Below are positions 5,085-11,077 of a stretch of 11,077 nucleotides of DNA, in pieces (within the stretch, counting starts at the first letter, position 1; each line of letters begins with the position of its first letter). The stretch lies in assembly GCA_900770445.1 (NCBI GenBank), contig CAAGKO010000015.1, positions 1-11,077 on the forward strand, written 5' to 3'. The notes below the pieces were generated by a model. It made no database searches and was not told the DNA's origin. It saw nothing but the letters and a program-made list of their open reading frames with translations. Both the position numbers and the translations under genes were made by a program. The DNA is from an uncultured Oribacterium sp. Lineage in GTDB: Bacteria > Bacillota > Clostridia > Lachnospirales > Lachnospiraceae.

Positions 5085-7331
5085 ATGAGAGAAGAATGGA
5101 GAGGCTTTAAAACCGGACATTGGGTAAAGGACGTCAATGTTCGTTCATTCATCCAGGAGAACTACACCGTTTATGATGGTGATTCCAGCTTCCTTGCTGG
5201 TCCGACCGAAGCGACAGAGAAGCTTTGGAATGAGGTACAGGCACTTCAGAAGGAAGAGCGTGCAAAGGGCGGCGTGCTCGATATGGAGACCAAGGTTGTT
5301 TCCGGCATCACCGCTTACGGCGCAGCATATATCAACGAGTCTGAGAAGGATCTCGAGCAGGTCGTAGGTCTTCAGACCGATAAGCCGCTGAAGAGAGCAT
5401 TCATGCCATACGGCGGTATCAAGATGGCAGAGCAGGCATGCTCTACCTATGGTTACACACCGGATCCTGAGCTTCACAAGATCTTCACCGAGTACCACAA
5501 GACCCACAACCAGGGCGTTTTCGATGCGTACACACCGGAGATGATGAAGGCTCGTCATAACAAGATCCTCACTGGTCTTCCGGATACCTACGGCCGTGGC
5601 CGTATCGTCGGCGACTACAGAAGAGTGGCTCTCTACGGTATCGATTTCCTGATCCAGGAGAAGATGGCTGATTATGCCAACACCGGTGACGGAACCATGA
5701 CCGATAACGTCATCCGTCAGAGAGAGGAGATCTCCGATCAGGTTCGTGCCCTCAAGCAGATGAAGGAGATGGCACAGAGCTACGGCTATGACATTTCCGT
5801 ACCTGCGAAGAACGCGAAGGAAGCCGTTCAGTGGCTCTACTTCGGTTACCTCGCAGCGATCAAGACCCAGAACGGTGCTGCGATGTCCGTTGGTCGTGTA
5901 TCTACATTCCTTGATATCTACATCGAGCGTGATCTTAAGGAAGGTACACTTACCGAGAAGCAGGCACAGGAGCTCATCGACCACTTCGTTATGAAGCTTC
6001 GTATGGTCAAGTTCGCACGTATCCCGTCCTACAACCAGCTCTTCTCCGGTGACCCGGTTTGGGCTACCCTTGAGGTCGGCGGTATGGGCCAGGATGGCAG
6101 ATCCATGGTTACGAAGAGTGACTATCGTTTCCTGCACACCCTTGAGAACATGGGCCCGGCTCCAGAGCCAAACCTTACGGTTCTCTACACCAAGAGACTT
6201 CCGGAGAACTTCAAGAAGTACGCTGCAGAGATCTCTGTTCGCACTTCCTCCATCCAGTACGAGAACGATGACGTGATGCGTCCGGTTTGGGGCGATGACT
6301 ACTCCATCTGCTGCTGCGTATCTGCGACACAGACCGGTAAGGAGATGCAGTTCTTCGGCGCACGTGCAAACCTTGCAAAGTGCCTTCTCTACGCAATCAA
6401 CGGCGGTATCGATGAGAAGAGCAAGCAGCAGGTAGGTCCGGAGTACCGTCCGATCACTTCCGAGTACCTCGATTATGATGAGGTGATGGCGAAGTACGAT
6501 CGTATGATGGACTGGCTCGCTGGCATCTACGTAAACGTTCTGAACCTGATTCAGTACATGCACGACAAGTACTACTATGAGGCAGCGGAGATGGCCCTCA
6601 TCGACACCGATGTTCGTCGTACCTTCGCAACCGGTATCGCCGGCTTCTCACACGTGGTGGACTCTCTTTCCGCGATCAAGTATGCACGCGTAAAGACCGT
6701 ACGTGATGAGGATGGTCTCGTAACCGATTATGTTGTAGAGGGCGATTTCCCTCGTTATGGCAATGATGACGACCGGGCTGATGATATCGCGGTTGATCTT
6801 CTTCGTACCTTCCTCACGAAGATCAAGAAGCACCACACCTACCGTGATTCCGAGCCGACCACATCCATCCTTACCATCACATCCAATGTCGTTTACGGTA
6901 AGGCAACCGGTGCTCTTCCGGATGGTCGTCCGGCAGGCGCTCCGCTTTCACCGGGAGCAAACCCAAGCTACGGCGCAGAGAAGTCCGGTCTTCTGGCTTC
7001 CCTGAACTCGGTTGCGAAGCTTCCATATGAGTATGCACTCGATGGTATCTCCAACACCCAGACCATCAACCCGAGCGCACTCGGCCACACCGAGGACGAG
7101 CAGTCGAACACCCTCGTTCGTGTTATGGATGGCTACTTCGCAAAGGGCGCACACCATGTGAATGTAAACGTCTTCGGCGTAGAGAAACTGAAGGATGCGA
7201 TGGAGCACCCGGAGAAGCCAGAGTACGCAAACTTCACGATCCGTGTATCCGGCTATGCCGTTAAGTTCATCGACCTTACGAGAGAGCAGCAGCTCGACGT
7301 AATCTCCAGAACAGAGCACAAGTCCCTGTAA
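5085..7331 (+). CDS. pflB: Formate C-acetyltransferase (pyruvate formate-lyase)
   Basis: This glycyl-radical enzyme converts pyruvate and CoA into acetyl-CoA and formate in the anaerobic cytoplasm. At 748 residues it is close to the E. coli enzyme (759). The N-terminus MREEWRGFKTGHW is typical. The active-site cysteine pair lies in SICCCVSA at C410-C411, with an extra C409 just before it. The C-terminal radical motif RVSGYAVKF places the radical glycine at G723. AGAGGAG (5073-5079) before ATG 5085 fixes the start; an in-frame TTG at 5037 is rejected. The gene has its own promoter and upstream palindromes, and ends at a strong terminator at 7443-7490, so most transcripts should be monocistronic. 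Codons differ from the neighbours (more CGT, AGA, GTT and CTT), as expected for a very highly expressed gene. It needs PflA, encoded next. Confidence 0.98.
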   Translation: MREEWRGFKTGHWVKDVNVRSFIQENYTVYDGDSSFLAGPTEATEKLWNEVQALQKEERAKGGVLDMETKVVSGITAYGAAYINESEKDLEQVVGLQTDKPLKRAFMPYGGIKMAEQACSTYGYTPDPELHKIFTEYHKTHNQGVFDAYTPEMMKARHNKILTGLPDTYGRGRIVGDYRRVALYGIDFLIQEKMADYANTGDGTMTDNVIRQREEISDQVRALKQMKEMAQSYGYDISVPAKNAKEAVQWLYFGYLAAIKTQNGAAMSVGRVSTFLDIYIERDLKEGTLTEKQAQELIDHFVMKLRMVKFARIPSYNQLFSGDPVWATLEVGGMGQDGRSMVTKSDYRFLHTLENMGPAPEPNLTVLYTKRLPENFKKYAAEISVRTSSIQYENDDVMRPVWGDDYSICCCVSATQTGKEMQFFGARANLAKCLLYAINGGIDEKSKQQVGPEYRPITSEYLDYDEVMAKYDRMMDWLAGIYVNVLNLIQYMHDKYYYEAAEMALIDTDVRRTFATGIAGFSHVVDSLSAIKYARVKTVRDEDGLVTDYVVEGDFPRYGNDDDRADDIAVDLLRTFLTKIKKHHTYRDSEPTTSILTITSNVVYGKATGALPDGRPAGAPLSPGANPSYGAEKSGLLASLNSVAKLPYEYALDGISNTQTINPSALGHTEDEQSNTLVRVMDGYFAKGAHHVNVNVFGVEKLKDAMEHPEKPEYANFTIRVSGYAVKFIDLTREQQLDVISRTEHKSL

Positions 7332-7442
7332 TACAGGAAGACGCCGGCTAGGTGCAGCGGTTGTACGACAGCCGATGCATATGGATGGCTACATACCTGT
7401 GATCACGCAGGAACATGCATGCACATGCAGTTATAAAGACAT

Positions 7443-7490
7443 CATGAGGGAGGGCCCCACACTGCGTGGACAGCACTCCCTCATGTTTTT
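7443..7490 (+). terminator. Terminator of pflB
   Basis: CATGAGGGAG (7443-7452) pairs with CTCCCTCATG (7476-7485); an inner CCAC/GTGG adds stability, and TTTTTATTT follows. It lies about 110 bases after the pflB stop and separates pflB from pflA. Confidence 0.92.
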
Positions 7491-7621
7491 ATTTGATACT
7501 GTCCGATGCGTCATCGGATGTACAGAAGAATCCGTGTCTCGGCAGTGATGCGGGAAAGCGGAAACAACTTCTGCATCTCGGAAGCGTCATCATTTTAGAA
7601 ACAAGTAGAAAAGGAGATATC
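7491..7621 (+). other. pflA leader, promoter uncertain
   Basis: After the pflB terminator, pflA needs its own promoter or readthrough. TTGATA (7493-7498) is a fair -35 box, but the sequence 17 bases downstream is a poor -10. A small hairpin, CCGATG CGT CATCGG (7503-7517), lies between. No other well-spaced pair stands out. Confidence 0.35.
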
Positions 7622-8359
7622 ATGGCAGAATCCATCAAAGGTGCAATTCACTCCATCGAGACCTTCGGCGCCGTGGACGGTCCGGGCATCCGATATACGA
7701 TCTTTCTGAAGGGCTGTCACATGCGCTGCCGCTACTGCCACAATCCGGACACCTGGACCCTGCAGAGCGACGACATGCGCACCGCGGACGAGCTCCTCGA
7801 CCACGCAGAGCGCTATCGCGAGTACTGGGGAGAGCAGGGCGGCATCACGGTCAGCGGCGGTGACCCGCTCGTACAGATCGACTTCGTGCTCGAGCTCTTC
7901 CAGAAGGCGAAGGCACGCGGCATCAGCACCTGCCTCGACACCTCGGCGCAGCCGTTTACCCGCGAAGAGCCATTTATCTCGAAGTTTGAGGCATTGGCCC
8001 AGGTCACGGACACGGTCCTCTTCGACATCAAGGAAATCGACGACGAGAAGCATAAGGCCCTGACCGGCTGGACGAACCGGAACATCCTCGACTGCGCGCG
8101 TTATCTCAGTGACCACGGCGTCGCGATGTGGATCCGCCACGTCCTCGTGCCGGGCCTCACCGACTCGGACGAAGAGCTCATCGCGACCCGGAAGTTCATC
8201 GACGAGCTGAAGACCGTGAAAAAAGTCGAAGTCCTGCCGTACCACACGCTCGGCACCTTCAAGTACGAAAAGCTCGGCATCCCGTACACCCTCGAGGGCG
8301 TAAACCCGCCGACGAACGAAAGCGTCCAGCACGCGAAGGAAATCCTCGGCGCGGTATGA
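7622..8359 (+). CDS. pflA: Pyruvate formate-lyase-activating enzyme (radical SAM)
   Basis: This [4Fe-4S] radical SAM enzyme uses S-adenosylmethionine and an electron donor to abstract a hydrogen from the radical glycine of PflB. At 245 residues it matches the E. coli protein (246). The cluster motif CHMRCRYC places cysteines at 32, 36 and 39 in CX3CX2C spacing, followed by HNPDTW. The GG motif for SAM lies in GGITVSGGDPLVQ (about 72-84), and the conserved N-terminal stretch is FGAVDGPGIRYTIFLKGC. AAGGAG (7611-7616) sets the ATG at 7622; the open frame extends 52 codons upstream into the terminator but has no ribosome site there. Codons are strongly GC-rich, unlike pflB, which fits lower, catalytic-level expression. 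It converges on the DUF853 gene across a shared terminator. Confidence 0.97.
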   Translation: MAESIKGAIHSIETFGAVDGPGIRYTIFLKGCHMRCRYCHNPDTWTLQSDDMRTADELLDHAERYREYWGEQGGITVSGGDPLVQIDFVLELFQKAKARGISTCLDTSAQPFTREEPFISKFEALAQVTDTVLFDIKEIDDEKHKALTGWTNRNILDCARYLSDHGVAMWIRHVLVPGLTDSDEELIATRKFIDELKTVKKVEVLPYHTLGTFKYEKLGIPYTLEGVNPPTNESVQHAKEILGAV

Positions 8360-8419
8360 ATGCATAGTCGTTTCGCAGGGAGCTGAAAGGATCCATAACA
8401 AGCTGGAGATTCCATAATT

Positions 8420-8470
8420 AAAAAACCGTTCATCCGGGAGCTGAAAACGCTTTCGGATGAACGGTTTTTA
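8420..8470. terminator. Shared bidirectional terminator between pflA and the DUF853 gene
   Basis: AAAAACCGTTCATCCG (8421-8436) pairs perfectly with CGGATGAACGGTTTTT (8454-8469), giving T tracts in both directions. It serves pflA on the plus strand and the convergent ATPase gene on the minus strand. Confidence 0.93.
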
Positions 8471-8501
8471 CATGATCATTCAGTCATTCTTCGGGTGGCT
8501 G

Positions 8502-10106
8502 TTACTTTCCAAACAGGGTATCGAGGATACCGCGGCCGAGGGCAGCCCCGACGTTGCCGCCGACGCGCTTTCCGAAGCTGCCCATGAAGCTTTTTCCGAC
8601 GGCACCGCCGACTTCACGGCCGAGGGTGCCGGCGGTGGTACGGCCGACGGATTTTACGATGCGTTCCTGATCCTTCTTCGCTTTTTCTTCGGCTCTCGCT
8701 TTTGCGAGGGCCTCTTTTTCTGCGCGCTTCGCCTGCTCCTTCGCTTCCTTCTCCGTGCGCTTCGCGGCTTCCGCTTCCTCCGCTGCGCGCGCAGCATTTG
8801 CAGTCGCCTCGTCTGTCAGGCGCTTCAGGAATTCATATGCTGAATCGCGGTCGATGGTCTCGTCGTATTTTCCGCAGAGCTCTGAGGAGACGACAGCAGC
8901 GAGACGCGCCGTCTCATCGATGGTCCCCATCCGGGAGGCCGGTGGGAGAACCGCGCAGCGACGGACGACTTCCGGCTTGCCATCACGGTCGAGGAAGGAA
9001 ATCAGCGCTTCACCGGTGCCGAGGCTCTGAAGCGCCTCGATGGTGTCGAAGCTCGGGTTTACACGGAAGGACGCTGCTGCGGCCTTCACCTTCTTCTCCT
9101 CGCTCGGGGTGTACGCATGAAGTGCATGCTCTACCTTATGGCCGAGCTGCGCGAGCACGCCATCCGGGATGTCGCTCGGGTTCTGGGTGATGAAGTACAC
9201 GCCGATCCCCTTCGAGCGGATCAGCTTCACCACCTGCTCGATCTTCTCGATGAGCGCCTTCGGCGCGCCATTAAAAAGAAGGTGCGCCTCATCGAAGAAG
9301 AAGACCATCTTCGGCTTCTCCGGGTCCCCGACCTCCGGCATCTGCTCGAAAAGCTCGCTCAGCATGAAGAGCATAAAGGTCGAGTAGATCAGCGGATTCT
9401 GAATCGTCGACTCGGCGTCGAGGATATTGATCATGCCACGGCCGACACTGTTCGTACGGAGGAAATCCGCGATGTCGATCGCCGGCTCACCGAAGAACGT
9501 ATCGCCACCGGCGGTTTCGAGCGCGACGACGGAACGCAGAATCGCATTCAGCGAGGCCGTCGCCATATTGCCATACTCGGACGAGTATTTCTTATTATTT
9601 TCTGCGACGTACTGTACCATCGCCCGAAGATCCTTCGTGTCGAGCAGAAGCAGATTCTCTTCGTCCGCGATACGGAAGATGATCGTCAGGATATCGGTCT
9701 GCAGTTGCGTGAGGCCGAGGAGGCGTCCGAGCAGGGTCGGTCCGAACTCACTGATGGTCGTGCGAAGCGGAAGTCCCTTCTTCCCATCGATATCCCAGAA
9801 CTGTGTCGGGTAGGCCTGGTACTGGAAGCCCGCCGGTGTGAGGCCGAAACGTGCGATGCGCTTCTGCATGTTTTCAGAATCGACGCCCGGCAGGATCATG
9901 CCGGCGAGGTCACCCTTCACATCCGACAGAAAGACCGGCACACCCATGTCACTGAAGGACTCCGCCAGCACCTTCAGGGTGATGGTTTTACCTGTGCCGG
10001 TAGCACCCGCGATCAAGCCATGGCGGTTCGCCATCTTCGGCAGGATATAGACCTTCTCCTGCGTATCCATGTCCACTGCTGCCCAGACTTTTTCGTTATA
10101 AAACAT
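8502..10106 (-). CDS. DUF853 / HerA-like ATPase (YjgR type)
   Basis: This 534-residue FtsK/HerA-superfamily P-loop ATPase belongs to the DUF853 family, of which E. coli YjgR is a member. The cellular role is not established; a DNA-translocating motor is plausible from the superfamily. Walker A is GATGTGKT (34-41), followed by FLSDVKGDLAGM (59-70). Walker B is MVFFFDEAHLLF (267-278) with D272-E273, and a sensor-like YFITQNPSDIPD lies near 304-315. From about 433 a charged Ala/Glu/Lys coiled coil runs to about 480. A glycine-rich tail with repeated VG, GR and GK, ending in LFGK, closes the protein as in other family members. GGAGGAGG (10114-10121 on this strand) seven bases before ATG 10106 sets the start; the frame extends 24 codons upstream without support. 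It has no NurA nuclease partner beside it, arguing against a resection or anti-phage HerA-NurA/SIR2 role. Confidence 0.92.
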   Translation of the reverse strand: MFYNEKVWAAVDMDTQEKVYILPKMANRHGLIAGATGTGKTITLKVLAESFSDMGVPVFLSDVKGDLAGMILPGVDSENMQKRIARFGLTPAGFQYQAYPTQFWDIDGKKGLPLRTTISEFGPTLLGRLLGLTQLQTDILTIIFRIADEENLLLLDTKDLRAMVQYVAENNKKYSSEYGNMATASLNAILRSVVALETAGGDTFFGEPAIDIADFLRTNSVGRGMINILDAESTIQNPLIYSTFMLFMLSELFEQMPEVGDPEKPKMVFFFDEAHLLFNGAPKALIEKIEQVVKLIRSKGIGVYFITQNPSDIPDGVLAQLGHKVEHALHAYTPSEEKKVKAAAASFRVNPSFDTIEALQSLGTGEALISFLDRDGKPEVVRRCAVLPPASRMGTIDETARLAAVVSSELCGKYDETIDRDSAYEFLKRLTDEATANAARAAEEAEAAKRTEKEAKEQAKRAEKEALAKARAEEKAKKDQERIVKSVGRTTAGTLGREVGGAVGKSFMGSFGKRVGGNVGAALGRGILDTLFGK

Positions 10107-10143
10107 AAAAAGAACCTCCTCCGGAGAATATTCAAAGCTGTTC

Positions 10144-10165
10144 GGCAGCGCTTTCGCCCACTGCC
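10144..10165 (-). other. Hairpin in the leader of the DUF853 gene
   Basis: GGCAG (10144-10148) pairs with CTGCC (10161-10165), with an inner GCG/CGC around CTTT. It lies about 40 bases upstream of the start codon and does not reach the ribosome site. Role unknown. Confidence 0.35.
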
Positions 10166-10212
10166 TGTCTGATGTCAAAGCACCGTTCTGCCATCAGAAT
10201 ATAATTAAATGT

Positions 10213-10240
10213 ATTCTACCATGGATATAGGCTCTTTGAA
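10213..10240 (-). promoter_or_regulatory. Candidate promoter of the DUF853 gene
   Basis: Reading the minus strand, TTCAAA (10240-10235) and TAGAAT (10218-10213) are 16 bases apart. The -10 box differs from consensus by one base and the -35 box by two. The leader would be about 100 bases. A perfect TTGACA also occurs nearby on this strand but has no matching -10. Confidence 0.45.
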
Positions 10241-10294
10241 ATGATTTTCCATTTGCGGGTTCTGGTCCAACTGTGAAAAAGGTTCCTGTTCACT

Positions 10295-10324
10295 CGTGGC
10301 TCGACGGGCGGCAGCCGAGCCACG
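10295..10324. repeat. Isolated GC-rich hairpin
   Basis: CGTGGCTCG (10295-10303) pairs perfectly with CGAGCCACG (10316-10324) around a 12-base loop. No T tract follows on either strand and no gene end is near. It may be a relic terminator or a mobile palindromic unit. Confidence 0.5.
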
Positions 10325-10365
10325 TCTTGACTTTATTACGTTTAAACAGTAACCAGGCAGAGGGT

Positions 10366-10412
10366 AACCGTTCAGCCTGGGTGACTTTTCATGCCCCCGG
10401 CTGATTTTTACG
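10366..10412 (+). repeat. Diverged palindrome, copy C of the 3' hairpin family
   Basis: Aligned to 3851-3896, this 47-base stretch keeps GTTCAGCC, GGGTG, CTT, CCCCGGCTGA and TACGA, with scattered changes. In this copy the right arm has lost ACTG, so the outer stem no longer pairs. Unlike the other copies it follows no recognisable gene on its strand. Confidence 0.6.
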
Positions 10413-10542
10413 ATACGCTTATGCATCCTGACCGGGGTAAAATCTGATGAAAACCTGGTGATTGAAGTTTTAGAAGGCGACATGTGTATCACTGATCATG
10501 ACTATTTCCGAAGTTTTCACAAAAACTGTTTATAGCATTCTT

Positions 10543-10784
10543 GCACCATTAGATTTTATAACCTTTGTTACAGACAGGCGATTTTCGGCCTGAGTGGCAT
10601 TAGATGATTTTCGCAAAGAGAGAATTTCAAAGTGTGATGCCATTATATTTTCTGGGATTTGTAACAAACGTGGCGTTTTCAAGATACGTGCCATTAAGTG
10701 ACTTTTACAAATCATGGATTTCCGGGAGCTGTGCCATTAGATTATTTCACAGATTAAAAAATATCAGACTCTGTGACATTAAGT
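10543..10784 (+). repeat. Degenerate tandem-repeat array with GTGCCATTA core
   Basis: The core CATTA, usually within GTGCCATTA, recurs at 10547, 10598, 10641, 10692, 10735 and 10777, so the spacings are 51, 43, 51, 43 and 42. Long and short units alternate, making a higher-order unit of 94 bp present about 2.5 times. The 51-bp units share ATTTT, TTTGT, ACA and GCG-TTTTC at matching positions; the 43-bp units share TGA, TTT, CAAA and ATTTC. Since 94 is not a multiple of three, this is not a protein repeat. An exact inverted copy of the last core (TGACATTAAGT, 10774-10784) lies at 10924-10934. Confidence 0.7.
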
Positions 10785-11077
10785 ATTTGGTTTTGCGGAG
10801 GGGCGAAGGGGCGATTTGCGAGGAAAAGTCTGGACGGAGTATAAAGTCACTGCCTCGGGAATGGGCGGTTTTGCGTCAAAAATCGAGATTTCACTCGGAT
10901 TTTACTGAGCGAGAGTGACGGGACTTAATGTCATAGACTCGCCAGGAGAGGACACTGCGAAAAAGCCTGTTATGAAGTGACCGTTGTCAAGGGGGAATTA
11001 AAAGTTTCGGAGTCACTCCGGAAATATTAGTATCCTCCGCCAGTCACATTTGCAATGCTATTCTGACAGTATCTGGA
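10785..11077. other. Gene-free right end
   Basis: No open frame here has both a ribosome site and a protein-like sequence. The stretch carries the inverted core ACTTAATGTCA (10924-10934), GGTTTTGCG at 10789-10797 and 10867-10875, a tandem GGGGCGA pair near 10800, and the palindrome CGGAGT C ACTCCG (11008-11020). AGTCAC also recurs three times. Together with 10241-10542, which is also empty of genes, it continues beyond the window, so its purpose cannot be judged. Confidence 0.5.

Noticed and set aside
5145..6563. Long open frame (472 codons) on the minus strand inside pflB
   Set aside because: It is a shadow of pflB with no ribosome site and no recognisable domain.
8502..10106. HerA-type anti-phage or DNA-resection system
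   Set aside because: The protein is of the DUF853/YjgR type with its own coiled-coil and Gly-rich tail, and no NurA, SIR2 or DUF4297 partner gene lies beside it in the window.
9117..10172. Plus-strand open frame (351 codons) opposite the DUF853 gene
   Set aside because: It is antisense to a well-supported ATPase with Walker motifs, and its composition (Arg, Asp, His, Leu) is a shadow pattern.
10543..10784. CRISPR array
   Set aside because: Repeats are short and diverged, spacing alternates between two lengths, similarity runs through the supposed spacers, and no cas gene is present in the window.
10604..10918. 104-codon plus-strand open frame across the tandem repeats
   Set aside because: It has no ribosome site, and the 94-bp unit shifts frame, so the conserved signal is in the DNA and not in the peptide.

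Overview
The window looks like chromosomal sequence from a fairly GC-rich anaerobic Firmicute, most likely a Lachnospiraceae-type Clostridium. This rests on oxygen-sensitive pyruvate formate-lyase with its activase, tRNA genes that do not encode their CCA ends, strong AGGAGG-type ribosome sites, clear TTGACA/TATAAT promoters, a DUF5662 protein and an Rrf2 regulator. The assignment is inferred from gene content and signals, not from a marker gene. I see no self-evident defence system or intact mobile element.

Layout. Positions 1-258 hold the 3' part of an unidentified long-hairpin RNA ending in an intrinsic terminator. A clean promoter then drives a family 2 glycosyltransferase (406-1425). A strong promoter preceded by A-tracts drives tRNA-Val(TAC) and tRNA-Met(CAT), closed by a terminator at 1774-1807. 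After about 390 bases without a convincing gene come a PAP2-type membrane phosphatase/transferase (2197-2901), a DUF5662 protein (3093-3842) and an Rrf2-family, probably Fe-S-binding regulator (4020-4457). tRNA-Arg(ACG) follows with its own promoter and a very long bidirectional terminator. A palindrome-rich spacer leads to the promoter of pflB (5085-7331), which ends in its own terminator and is followed by separately expressed pflA (7622-8359). A shared bidirectional terminator separates pflA from a convergent DUF853/HerA-like ATPase gene (8502-10106, minus). The last 870 bases carry no gene I can support, but contain hairpins and a degenerate tandem-repeat array.

How it works together. pflB and pflA form one functional unit: PflA installs the glycyl radical on PflB, which cleaves pyruvate to acetyl-CoA and formate. 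The glycosyltransferase and PAP2 protein may both act on envelope lipids or glycans, but each has its own promoter and nothing shows that they cooperate. Most genes here appear to be single transcription units.

The most unusual signals are non-coding: (i) a hairpin family with a GAAC(T)GTTACG tail, found just after three successive genes and once more in the 3' desert; (ii) a degenerate array of GTGCCATTA sites spaced 51, 43, 51, 43 and 42 bp apart; (iii) the unidentified structured RNA at the left edge; and (iv) paired palindromes just upstream of the pflB promoter.
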